DNA of 64,000 bases, taken from NCBI GenBank assembly GCA_963749365.1, contig CAVVME010000003.1, positions 806,001 through 870,000 of the forward strand, given 5' to 3'. Source of the DNA: WHSW01 sp963749365 (GTDB taxonomy: Bacteria; Actinomycetota; Thermoleophilia; Solirubrobacterales; 70-9). Position 1 is the first letter of the stretch. Each line of letters starts with the position of its first letter. The notes under the pieces are model-generated. The model did not search any database and was not told where the DNA came from. It saw only the letters and a program-made list of their open reading frames with translations. A program made the translations under genes and the position numbers. Below are positions 25,578 to 33,356 of the stretch, piece after piece.

Positions 25578-26945
25578 CTACTGGCCCTGGCGCTCCTCGG
25601 CCGTGGCCGCGATCTTCGGCTCGAGCTCGGTGAGCGCGAACAGGAAGATCTCGGAAAAGGTGGGAAACGGCTGGATGACATCTTCCATGACTGCCAGTGG
25701 GACCTCGGCGCGGATGGCCAACGTCGCCTGCTGGAGCCATTCGCCCGCGTCCGGGCCGAGGGCGTAGGCCCCGGTTAGGCGTTCGCCGTCGGACACGAGG
25801 GTCATGAATCCGTTCTTCTCCGCATAGGCACGCGTGTAGGTCGACGTGCGCGGCACCTCAGAGATCGGGACCGTTGCGGTGGTCGCGCCCTTGGCTTCAC
25901 CGACCGACGCCGCCTGGGGGTCGGTGAACACAACGCGCGGCACGGCCTCGTAGCTTGCTTCGCGAGGGCGCCCAAGGATGTTGGCTGCGGCCACGCGACC
26001 CTGGTACTTGCCCACGTAGGTGAGCGGCCAGACGCCGGTCACGTCCCCGATTGCCCAGACGCCGCCGGTGACGTTCATTCGCTCGTCGACCGGCACCCCG
26101 GACTTCTCGGGCGACACGTCCACGTTTTCGAGACCGAGGCCGTCCGCGAGCGGACGCCGGCCCGTGGCGACCAGGATGCGGTCCCCGCGCAGCTCCGTGC
26201 CGTCTCCGAGCTCAAGGACATAGTCGTCGCCCTCGCGGCGGGCGGACGACGCCTGCTGTCCGAAGTGCAGCTCGATGCCTTCGGCGGCCAGCGCGTCACC
26301 GAGGGCGTCACCGAGCGGCTTGGGCTCGCGCGGTAGCAGGTGATCCATGCCCTCCACCAGTGCCACCGACGCCCCGAAGCGAGATACCGCTTGTCCCATC
26401 TCCACCCCGACGGGCCCGCCACCGAGCACCAACATCCGCTTGGGCACGTCGCGCAGCTCGGTCACACCGCGGTTGGTCCAAATCCCATCCAGCTCTCGGA
26501 GCCCCGGGACCGGCGGGACGACCGCTTCGGACCCGGTGGCGAGGACGATGTGGTCACAGGAGTGCTCGCTGCCGTCAACCGTCACGCGCCCGGGACCGGC
26601 GATCGAGCCCGTGCCGCGCAGGACGTCGATCCCCTTCGAACGCAGCCACTCCTCCTTGGCGGAGTCCTCCCAATTACCGGTCATGAAGTCGCGCCATTCA
26701 AAGGCGGCGGCCGGGTCGAGCGGGCCGCCGACGGCTTGCGCGGCCCCCGGCGCCTCGCGGGCCGCCTGGAGCGCTTCGCCCGGACGAAGCAGGGTCTTCG
26801 ACGGGATGCACGCCCAGTAGTCGCACTCGCCGCCGATCAAGCCGCTCTCGACTATCGCCACGTTTAAGCCGCCGCCGGCCAGACGGTCGGCGCAGTGCTC
26901 ACCGGCTGGGCCAGCTCCGATGACTACGACGTTGTAGTCGCTCAT
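25578..26945 (-). CDS. pyridine nucleotide-disulfide oxidoreductase (class I)
   Basis: A 455-aa flavoprotein of the dihydrolipoamide dehydrogenase/mercuric reductase type. FAD motif GAGPAGEH is at 10-17. The redox-active pair is in GGECDYWACIPSKTLL (two Cys four residues apart, near 40-45). The NAD(P) motif LGGGPVGVEMGQ is near 175, and GGVWAIGDVTGVWPLT is the second FAD contact. The usual Asn/Gly spacer between the cysteines is DYWA here, a variant seen in uncharacterised members. The C-terminal dimer domain lacks the HxH mercury or lipoamide signature, so the substrate is open. ATG 26945 lies 7 nt after TAGCGA. It is monocistronic. Confidence 0.88.
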   Translation of the reverse strand: MSDYNVVVIGAGPAGEHCADRLAGGGLNVAIVESGLIGGECDYWACIPSKTLLRPGEALQAAREAPGAAQAVGGPLDPAAAFEWRDFMTGNWEDSAKEEWLRSKGIDVLRGTGSIAGPGRVTVDGSEHSCDHIVLATGSEAVVPPVPGLRELDGIWTNRGVTELRDVPKRMLVLGGGPVGVEMGQAVSRFGASVALVEGMDHLLPREPKPLGDALGDALAAEGIELHFGQQASSARREGDDYVLELGDGTELRGDRILVATGRRPLADGLGLENVDVSPEKSGVPVDERMNVTGGVWAIGDVTGVWPLTYVGKYQGRVAAANILGRPREASYEAVPRVVFTDPQAASVGEAKGATTATVPISEVPRTSTYTRAYAEKNGFMTLVSDGERLTGAYALGPDAGEWLQQATLAIRAEVPLAVMEDVIQPFPTFSEIFLFALTELEPKIAATAEERQGQ

Positions 26946-26966
26946 CGCGCCATCGCTATCGGGCCC

Positions 26967-27173
26967 TCACGAGGGTGGGACGACAACGTCCTTGACTTCC
27001 GCCATGTAACGGTCAGCCGCGGCGGAGGCGTCGTCGGGTGTGCTTCCGCTCTGCCGAGCGTTCATGTAGGCCGCGTACCAGTCCCACCAGTCGTGCGGTG
27101 GCGCAACAGCCTCGAAGGCGCCGTGACGCCCGGAAGTCTCGTGCAGCAGATTAGCGAGCGATGCGACCTCCAT
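26967..27173 (-). CDS. small conserved protein
   Basis: A 68-aa soluble protein with the distinctive core HDWWDWYAAYMNARQSG, followed by a helical DDASAAADRYMAEV. Similar short proteins with a W-W-DWYAAY core occur in actinobacteria, often next to VOC enzymes, but I know no function. ATG 27173 lies one base after the stop of the VOC gene, so the pair is co-translated. It ends 21 bp before the oxidoreductase start. Confidence 0.7.
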   Translation of the reverse strand: MEVASLANLLHETSGRHGAFEAVAPPHDWWDWYAAYMNARQSGSTPDDASAAADRYMAEVKDVVVPPS

Positions 27174-27174
27174 A

Positions 27175-27597
27175 TCAGTCCTCCCATTCCCGGCCGGGGA
27201 GCCGATCCGTGATCTCTTGAAGAACCCAGCCGTTGCCGTCCGGGTCGCTGAAGGTTGCTTGCGCGAAATACGAGCGTCCTTCGATCGACTCGAAGCCTGG
27301 GGGTTTGTTCTCGACCACCTCGCTGACGTCGACGCCGCGGCCGATCAGATCCTCCCGAACGGCGTCCACGTCGCCGACCGCGAGCATCAGCCGGTCCAAT
27401 GAGCCGGGCGCCATCGGGGTTAGGCCCTTGCCGACATGGATCGAGCATTGCGAATGAGGCGGCGTGAACTGCACGGTCCGGACGTCGTCGCTTACGACCA
27501 GGTCGATGTCCAGGCGCCATCCGAGGCTCTCGTAGAAGCTCTTTGCCCGGTCGACGTCGGACACGGGCACCGTCACGACCTCGAGTTTCATGTCCAT
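27175..27597 (-). CDS. VOC-family (glyoxalase/bleomycin-resistance fold) protein
   Basis: A 140-aa protein with the vicinal oxygen chelate fold. The N-terminal half-module has VPVSDVDRAKSFYESLGW and the C-terminal has ATFSDPDGNGWVLQEI, the canonical beta-alpha-beta motifs. Metal-ligand candidates are His in SQCSIHVG and Glu in VLQEI. ATG 27597 has AAAGGAG 8 nt upstream; the long upstream frame is rejected. It is followed at once by the small W-rich protein. The substrate may be a methylglyoxal-like electrophile or an antibiotic; the sequence does not decide. Confidence 0.88.
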   Translation of the reverse strand: MDMKLEVVTVPVSDVDRAKSFYESLGWRLDIDLVVSDDVRTVQFTPPHSQCSIHVGKGLTPMAPGSLDRLMLAVGDVDAVREDLIGRGVDVSEVVENKPPGFESIEGRSYFAQATFSDPDGNGWVLQEITDRLPGREWED

Positions 27598-27983
27598 GGT
27601 CTGCACTCCTTTGCTCTGTGCTCTGAATGGCATTTGCCGGCGCGAGCGCCGGGGGCGCACTCGCCCGCGCGAGTCACGAGGGCCGCCGACCCGGCGATGC
27701 TCCGCCACCTCGTCACCCGTGGTTGTTGGCTGACGGGTTCCCGTCGAGCAAGCGGTGTAGCGGCGTAACGACCCTCTCACTGCGGGGTCTGCAAGTCAAA
27801 TGGGCCATTGGCTAGATCGGACCGATCTTGGCAACCCGTGATGTGGTGGCCGCGTTTTCTGGGCTGAAATGCCTCACCCCGTGCATGGCCGACTAGGGTC
27901 CTCCATAGACGACCAGGTCTTCACGGGCGCGACGGGGCGCTCGAACCGCGAGCCTAACGGCGCGCACCGAGAAAGGAGCACGC
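27598..27983. other. intergenic region
   Basis: This 386-bp gap lies between the divergent VOC and SRPBCC genes. Apart from the two Shine-Dalgarno sites (AAAGGAG at both ends) I see no gene, repeat or hairpin of note. It should hold both promoters. Confidence 0.5.
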
Positions 27984-28451
27984 ATGCCCACAATCCACCT
28001 CCACCAGACGACCACCGCAACGCCGGAGCAGGTCCTCGCCGGAATCACCGACTTCGGGCCCGGCCGGTCCGAGCTCTTCCCGAACAGCGTCGACGATCAA
28101 CTCGAGGTGCACGAGCAGGGCCCCGGCCACGCCGACGTCACGGAGGGCGGGAGGGGCAACTGGGAGCGGCTGCACTACGACTGGTCCGATCCCAACCGCA
28201 TCGTGATGACGACCACCGACTCAAACGTGTGGGCGAACGACTCGATCCAGACCTACACGCTCGCGGCGAAGCCCGACGGGACGACCGATGTTGACGTGGT
28301 CGTTGAACGGCACGGTAAGAACCTCAAGGGGCGATTCCTCGGCGCGGTGCTTGCCACCGTCGGCAAAGGCATCCTTCAGAAGGCGCTGGATCAGACTGTC
28401 GAGACCATCGACGCCCGAAACAACGGGGCGAAGGCCGCGGAAACCGCTTAG
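27984..28451 (+). CDS. SRPBCC-fold (polyketide cyclase/START-like) protein
   Basis: A 155-aa single-domain protein with a helix-grip pattern. The opening strand TIHLHQTTTATPEQVLAGI is followed by SELFPNSVDDQ, a central sheet around YDWSDPNRIVMTTT, a strand VDVVVERHGKN, and a long C-terminal helix GKGILQKALDQTVETI. There is no signal peptide. ATG 27984 follows GAAAGGAG with good spacing. The ligand is unknown. It is probably monocistronic, convergent with the ferredoxin-reductase-like gene 95 bp downstream. Confidence 0.78.
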   Translation: MPTIHLHQTTTATPEQVLAGITDFGPGRSELFPNSVDDQLEVHEQGPGHADVTEGGRGNWERLHYDWSDPNRIVMTTTDSNVWANDSIQTYTLAAKPDGTTDVDVVVERHGKNLKGRFLGAVLATVGKGILQKALDQTVETIDARNNGAKAAETA

Positions 28452-28546
28452 CAGCTCGACGGCAACAGCCTCGGGCGGAGCTAAACCACCTGACGAACAA
28501 AAATGAGGATCTGGAGCGCGGAGCCGGCTGCCGCTTTGCTCGATCA

Positions 28547-29266
28547 TCAGCTCGTGGGACCGAAGCGCTCGGTTCGGATTCGCGCCGGGTCCACACCGAC
28601 CGCGAGCAGCAGCCGGGAGGCCGCCTCGACGAATCCGTTGGAACCGCAGACGAAGGCGGTGGTCATCGGACCCAAGCCCTCGAGCATCGAGCCGTCGACG
28701 CGTCCTGCGTGCCCGGCCCAGTCCTCGGGGGTGACGCGGGTGTAGGTGAGGGTCGTCTCCTCACCGAGCTCGTCCGCATAGATCAGCTCCTCAGGCGAGC
28801 GGACCGAGTAGATAAGGCTCATCTGCGCATTGGGCGTCGCCCGGCGACGGTGGCGCAGCATGCACATCAACGGCACCACGCCCGAGCCGCCGCCGACCAG
28901 CAGCGTGGGCGATTCGCCGCGCCACACGAAGTACGAGGCGAACGGCCCGCGGAGCTCGACCTGGTCCCCCTCTTCGACCACGTCGTGGAAGTACGGCGAG
29001 ACCTCGCCATCGTCGAGTCGGTCGATGGTCAGTTCGATTTCGCCCGCATCGAGCGGCGAGGAGGCGATCGAGTACGAGCGCTGGGCCGTGTAGCCGTCGG
29101 GTGCGGTGAGGCGAACGTCGTAGTGCTGGCCGGGCAGGTGTGGCATCCACATCCGCAGCTCGAAGCGAAACGACTTCACCCGCTCGGTTTCGACCTTGAT
29201 CGCAGCGACCGTTGCGATCTGCCACTTGCCCGGAGCACGCTGGGAGACCTCAGTCAGTCCGTCCAA
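28547..29266 (-). CDS. ferredoxin-NADP+ reductase-type FAD oxidoreductase
   Basis: A protein of about 239 aa with an FAD-binding barrel, RSYSIASSPL (FAD phosphate/isoalloxazine motif), and a nucleotide-binding half starting LLVGGGSGVVPLMCMLRH and ending FVCGSNGFVEAASRLL. This is the flavodoxin-reductase-like layout without a ferredoxin domain. The start is uncertain: TTG 29266 fits the alignment and overlaps the molybdopterin gene by 13 bases, while the longer frame is antisense-quality. Its partner gene encodes a sulfite-oxidase-like subunit, so it probably shuttles electrons between NAD(P)H and that enzyme. Confidence 0.85.
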   Translation of the reverse strand: MDGLTEVSQRAPGKWQIATVAAIKVETERVKSFRFELRMWMPHLPGQHYDVRLTAPDGYTAQRSYSIASSPLDAGEIELTIDRLDDGEVSPYFHDVVEEGDQVELRGPFASYFVWRGESPTLLVGGGSGVVPLMCMLRHRRRATPNAQMSLIYSVRSPEELIYADELGEETTLTYTRVTPEDWAGHAGRVDGSMLEGLGPMTTAFVCGSNGFVEAASRLLLAVGVDPARIRTERFGPTS

Positions 29267-29871
29267 TAGCGCTCCTCTCGCCAGGGGTCGCCGCGGTTGT
29301 GGTAACCGTTGGCCTCCCAAAAGCCCGGTTCGTCGTGATCCATCACACGCAGCCCCGCGATCCACTTGGCGCTCTTCCAGAAGTAGAGGTGCGGGACAAC
29401 GAGCCGCGCGGGGCCGCCGTGCTCGCGGGGAAGCGGCTGGCCCTCGTGCTCGGTGACGATCCAGGCCTTGCCGTCGGTGAGGTCCTCGACCGCGAGGTTG
29501 GTGGTGTAGCCGCCGAACGACCAGGCCATCGCGTAGGCGTCGAGCGGCTCGGCCTGCTCGAACAGGGTGTCGAGCGAGACGCCACGGAAGCTCGTTCCCA
29601 GCTTCGACCACTTGGTCACGCAGTGGATGTCGCAAGGAATCTCCTCGAACGGCAGCTGGTGGAACTCCTCCCAGCTCCACTCACTCTCCGAGGCGACCAT
29701 CCCGTCGATCCGCAAGCTCCACTCCCCGGGCCCGGTGCCGACATCTGGCGTCGGACCCGCGGTCAGGACAGGGAAGTCGCGCTCGTAGTACTGGCCGGGG
29801 GGCAGGCGGTCGGCGTACTCCTCGGGAGGCCTGCGGCTACCGCCGAAACCGCGTGAGAGAAAGCCGCTCAT
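29254..29871 (-). CDS. sulfite-oxidase-family molybdopterin oxidoreductase
   Basis: A 205-aa protein of the SUOX/YedY fold. The molybdenum-ligating Cys lies in DIHCVTKWSKLG (about residue 85), and the molybdopterin contact region GGYTTNLAVEDL and HGGPARLVVPHLYFWKSAKW are conserved. There is no Tat or other signal peptide, so unlike YedY it is probably cytoplasmic. The heme domain of eukaryotic sulfite oxidase is absent; the coupled flavin reductase gene downstream could replace it. ATG 29871 follows TAGGAT by 8 nt and also has GAGG upstream. Confidence 0.87.
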   Translation of the reverse strand: MSGFLSRGFGGSRRPPEEYADRLPPGQYYERDFPVLTAGPTPDVGTGPGEWSLRIDGMVASESEWSWEEFHQLPFEEIPCDIHCVTKWSKLGTSFRGVSLDTLFEQAEPLDAYAMAWSFGGYTTNLAVEDLTDGKAWIVTEHEGQPLPREHGGPARLVVPHLYFWKSAKWIAGLRVMDHDEPGFWEANGYHNRGDPWREERYWTD

Positions 29872-29879
29872 CCGACCTC

Positions 29880-29885
29880 ATCCTA
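29880..29885 (-). promoter_or_regulatory. -10 box upstream of the molybdopterin oxidoreductase
   Basis: TAGGAT on the minus strand ends 8 nt before ATG 29871, matching the spacing of other putative leaderless promoters in the window. Confidence 0.45.
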
Positions 29886-30101
29886 GGGGTCGAATGGCGG
29901 CGCCTCGGCCCCATCCCCACCGCGGCACTTGGGCGTGCTCGGCGATATCGGCACAGGGCTCAACGCAGGAGGGAGTGGCCCATGTCGCCCCATCGAGTGT
30001 CACGATCGACGGCGGGCCAGGCCAGGGAGGCGCCAAGCGAACGGCGATCTGGGGTGCCGGCTCGCCGAGGTTGCGGGTGTGGGCCGGGCCGGTACCCTGC
30101 G

Positions 30102-31022
30102 TCACCTGATCGGCGGCGGAACGCCCTCTGCCGTGGCCGCTAGAACGGGATCCCACTCACAGACCGTGCAGGCGTGGCGGAAAGCGGCCCGGGCAAACTC
30201 CACCGCGCGGGCGCGTGGATCGGCTTCCTCGCGGAGCTCCTCCCAGTCCAGCACATACTCGCCGAGCTGTGCGTCCCAACGCCCCAAGGCGGGGCTCAGA
30301 TCCGCTTCGCCAAAGCTGTCGGGCGCCGGATAGGCGAGGGCGAAGAAGGCAGCCAGCTCGTGATTCGGATCCCCGGGCCACCAACCAATTCCGACTTGCT
30401 CGGCATCTCCCCCGTTTCGCATGATGAAGTCATCAGACGGTGGATCTGCCGGCCGCCCTGAGAAGAGGTTGACCGCGAGGTCGAAGGTGCCCCACCAGGC
30501 GTTGACCGGCGTTGAGCGTCCGCGAAACGGCGCTCGAAATTCCGCCAGCACGAGTGCCGCCTGGGTGGCGGCCTCGAAGTAGGTCGCCACCTGTTCGGCG
30601 TCATACGTCGCATGCTCGCGGTCCTGGTCGAGCGGCGCCGTCCACGGCACCTCCTGGGGCGCAGGGTTGATCTCGACCGGACCGGCCAGGCGCCCGACCG
30701 CCTCTAGCACCTCGCGCGTGACCTCGGCGACGGGACGGTTCGGCGCCAGGGCGATCCGCGTCTCATGGCCGTTGCTGTGCTCGACCACGGCCTCGTGCTC
30801 GCGCAGATCGAGAGCGACGCCGATCGCGCCGGAGCCGTCCGGGGCCGGCAGCGCCGGCGTCTCCCAGCCCCGCGCGGTCAGCCGCAGGGCTGTGTGTTGC
30901 AGCTGCGGCTCGGGCGGGGCAAGCTGGACCGCGAGTTTCCCGAGCACCTGCGTGTGCGCGTGGAGCGTGTCGCAGGTCGCACTCCAGGCGTCATATGCCA
31001 GCGGTGGCCACCCGGCGCGCAC
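30102..31022 (-). CDS. DUF5996 family protein
   Basis: A 306-aa soluble protein whose start WPPLAYDAWSATCDTLHAH and middle GTFDLAVNLFSGRP, FIMRNGGDAEQVGIGWWPGD match the DUF5996 pattern (function unknown). GTG 31022 lies 6 nt after TAGCTT, so it is probably leaderless. It stands alone; a thiolase remnant lies just upstream on the same strand. The C-terminal CTVCEWDP keeps two cysteines that might bind metal, but this is speculative. Confidence 0.8.
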   Translation of the reverse strand: MRAGWPPLAYDAWSATCDTLHAHTQVLGKLAVQLAPPEPQLQHTALRLTARGWETPALPAPDGSGAIGVALDLREHEAVVEHSNGHETRIALAPNRPVAEVTREVLEAVGRLAGPVEINPAPQEVPWTAPLDQDREHATYDAEQVATYFEAATQAALVLAEFRAPFRGRSTPVNAWWGTFDLAVNLFSGRPADPPSDDFIMRNGGDAEQVGIGWWPGDPNHELAAFFALAYPAPDSFGEADLSPALGRWDAQLGEYVLDWEELREEADPRARAVEFARAAFRHACTVCEWDPVLAATAEGVPPPIR

Positions 31023-31028
31023 GGTCGA

Positions 31029-31034
31029 AAGCTA
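31029..31034 (-). promoter_or_regulatory. -10 box of putative leaderless promoter (DUF5996)
   Basis: TAGCTT on the minus strand ends 6 nt before GTG 31022. It lies inside the tail region of the thiolase remnant. Confidence 0.45.
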
Positions 31035-31049
31035 CTCCCGATCCGTCCG

Positions 31050-31280
31050 CTACCCGGCGTTGGGGTTCTCGAGGACGGTCGCGACCCCCTGGCCGGAGCC
31101 GACGCAGACTTCGGCGACCCCGTACTGGGCCTCGCGCAGCCGTAGCTCGGTCGCCAGGGCCCGCTCGCAGGCCGCGACCATCGTCTGGCCGAGCAGGTCG
31201 TCGGTGCGGATGTGCGAGAGCCCGCCGCCGTAACGCCCAACCGGGGTGCGAACGCCGCCGAGGACGAACGCGTCGGTCAT
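31050..31280 (-). pseudogene. thiolase remnant with large internal deletion
   Basis: A 76-codon open frame joining two ends of an acetyl-CoA acyltransferase. Residues 1-41 match a thiolase N-terminus (DAFVLGGVRTPVGRYGG, HIRTDDLLGQTMVAACER). Residues 42-76 match a thiolase C-terminus (QYGVAEVCVGSGQGVATVLE), including the C-terminal catalytic Cys. The roughly 300 residues normally between them, including the nucleophilic Cys, are absent. The frame is kept across the junction. ATG 31280 follows the zinc finger stop by two bases. It could not be a functional thiolase. Confidence 0.75.
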
Positions 31281-31282
31281 TG

Positions 31283-31597
31283 TCAGCCGCCCATCGGCGA
31301 GGGCGGAATCCGGGTCTGACCCTGGATCTGCGGGATCACCATGCCCACATCGTCAAGAAAACAAAAGGACCAATCCTCGCCCGGCTCCAGCGAGCGGATC
31401 AGCGGGTGACCTGCCTCGCGGGCGTGCCTGGAGGCGTGCCGGTTCGGCGAGCTGTCGCAGCATCCCACCTTGCCGCACTCGAGGCAGATCCTCAGGTGAA
31501 GCCATGGATCACCGGTCATCAGGCACTCCTCGCAGCCGTCGACTGACTCGGGCAGCTCGATCACAGCGACCTGGTCGAGATGTGTGCAGCTCGCCAT
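31283..31597 (-). CDS. UBP-type zinc finger protein, copy 1
   Basis: A 104-aa protein with a single ZnF-UBP domain: SCTHLD, GCEECLMTGDPWLHLRICLE, CGKVGCCDSSPNRHASRHA and HPLIRSLEPGEDWSFCFLDD. The Cys/His zinc ligands are all present. In eukaryotes this fold binds the ubiquitin C-terminus; bacterial stand-alone versions have no settled role. The start is ATG 31597. A paralogue lies at 41473. It runs into the thiolase remnant two bases downstream. Confidence 0.87.
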   Translation of the reverse strand: MASCTHLDQVAVIELPESVDGCEECLMTGDPWLHLRICLECGKVGCCDSSPNRHASRHAREAGHPLIRSLEPGEDWSFCFLDDVGMVIPQIQGQTRIPPSPMGG

Positions 31598-31825
31598 CCG
31601 ATGGCCTCTCGTTTTCTGAGCGGCCCGCAATCCGGGCCACAGTCTTCTTTCAGCGTCGCAGAGTCGTCAAGGGCAGGACACGCTCACCTGGCGCGCGCGG
31701 GGCGCCGGGCTTGGGTTGTGCGCGCGTACTCGAACCGCGGCCCTCCGAGCCGCCCCAGAGGACCAGCTTGATAACGCCCGCTTTGCATGGAAAGGCGGCC
31801 TGTTCGTGTTCTAGGCTCCGACGGC

Positions 31826-32919
31826 GTGCCGACGCACGAGCCACGAATATCCCACCTGCGCTCGACATCAAGATCTCCGTCCCCTCGGCCGCAGAGCTGC
31901 CCGGCGAGTTTCAGCCGCGCACAGTGCGCCGCCGCACGCTGCAGGCGATCGCCGCCCTCGCCGTTCTGGTTGCGATCGTGCTGTTCACGCCCGGGCTGGG
32001 CGAGGTCCGAGACAGTCTGGCGGACGCGAACCCTGCATGGCTCGCGCTGGCGACGCTCCTAGAGGGTCTTTCCTTCGCCTCGTACGTGGTCATGTTCGGG
32101 CCGATCTTCTGCACCGGGCTGAGCTGGCGACGGTGCTGGCAGATCGGTGGCTCGGAGCTAGCGATGGGTTCACTGATTCCAGCCAGCGGCGCCGGTGGGC
32201 TTGCGCTCGGCGCCTGGGTGCTCCACCGCGGGGGCATGGACGGCGAGCGCATCGCCCGTCGGTCGGTCGCGTTCTTTCTGATCAAGAGCGCGGTCAACTT
32301 TCTCGCCGTAGCGGTGATCGGAGCGGTGATGGCACTCGGCCTGGTCGGGCCCGAGCTTTCGCTTTGGCTGACCGCCTTCCCGGCGGCCGTAGCCATACTG
32401 GCGCTCGCCGCGGTGGTAGTCATTCCCCGCCTCGGCGGGGGCCACCCCCCGGGTTCTGCCGCCTCACGGCTGCGGCGCGGGGTCAGCGCGGTCCGGCGGG
32501 CGCTGATCGACGGCAGCGCTGAGGCGCTCCAGATCCTCCGCACGGGAAACCGTCGCGTGCTGGCGGGGTCGGTCGGCTACTGGGCCTTCGACAACGCGGT
32601 GCTCTGGGCGACGTTTCAAGCCGTTGGCCTTTCCCCCCCGCTCACCGTCATCCTGATGGGCTATCTGATCGGCCAGCTCGGTGGGCTGCTGCCGATCCCG
32701 GGCGGAATCGGGGGGATCGACGGCGGGCTGATTGGGACCTTGATCGTCTACGGCGCACCCGCAGCGGGTACCGCCGCGGCGGTGCTCGGCTACCGGGTGA
32801 TCCTCTTCTGGCTGCCGCTGATCGTCGGCGGTATCGCCTTTGCCGCGCTGCGCCGCGACATGCCGGGGAGCTACGAACTGGCCGCCTGCAGCCCGGCCAT
32901 CGCCGCGCAGTCCGCTTGA
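31826..32919 (+). CDS. flippase-like membrane protein (LPG synthase TM/UPF0104 family)
   Basis: A polytopic protein of about 350 aa in the UPF0104/AglD-type family. It has about eight hydrophobic segments, with SLIPASGAGGLALGAWVLH near the first third and QLGGLLPIPGGIGGIDGGL near the end, both family hallmarks. The 5' end is unresolved. A TAGGCT box at 31812-31817 with GTG 31826 looks like the true start but is in another frame; the main frame has only distant TTG codons. A small indel near 31830-31900 is likely. The family moves or modifies lipid-linked headgroups. Confidence 0.72.
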
Positions 32920-32977
32920 CACCACTGATCGAGCTGTCTCAAGCGTCGCGATCACGACCGCTGGCCGACCCGCGCCG

Positions 32978-33027
32978 GTGTCGTTCGTGCAGCCGCTCGG
33001 CCGTGTCGTTCGTGCAGCCGCTCGGCC
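32978..33027. repeat. 25-bp direct tandem repeat, two copies
   Basis: The unit starting GTGTCGTTCGTGCAGCCGCT occurs twice with no mismatch (32978-33002 and 33003-33027). It is noncoding as far as I can tell. Confidence 0.85.
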
Positions 33028-33312
33028 GCAAGCTTTCCCCCCCTCCAGGTACACGTTCCGCGCGCTCCACAACGGAACGGTGCTTCTCGTCCGAAGCGGG
33101 CCTCTGCGTGCGATGCTTGAACACTCCGTTGACGGGTCCTGTCGCTAGAAGGGCCCATGCCTCCCCCACCCGCCGAGGTTTCTTGCGGTTTTCTTTGCGC
33201 GGAGCTACCCGGCGGTTATCTGAGGCCTGAGCTTCCGCCATCAGACCCTCCCCCCGTCGCGGGATACTGCACGGGCGATGTCGCAGGAGAACGTCGAGGA
33301 CGCCCAGCCGTC

Positions 33313-33342
33313 TTGACTTTGATCGCGCCTGGACGCTAGGTT
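33313..33342 (+). promoter_or_regulatory. sigma70-like promoter of the beta-helix gene
   Basis: TTGACT (33313-33318) and TAGGTT (33337-33342) are separated by 18 nt. Transcription would start about 7-8 nt before ATG 33357. The nine bases CTTGACTTT also head the epoxide hydrolase promoter near 39401. Confidence 0.6.
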
Positions 33343-33356
33343 CGCCCAAGCGAGCT

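Larger units (their letters stand above)
32920..33356. other. intergenic region with tandem repeat and promoter
   Basis: A 437-bp stretch without a convincing gene. It holds a perfect 25-bp tandem duplication (32978-33027) and, at its end, a TTGACT...TAGGTT promoter for the beta-helix gene. Open frames crossing it on the minus strand are low-complexity Arg/Ser. Confidence 0.5.

Noticed and set aside
25578..26945. Mercuric reductase
   Set aside because: The CxxxxC redox motif is present, but there is no C-terminal vicinal Cys pair and no mer genes nearby.
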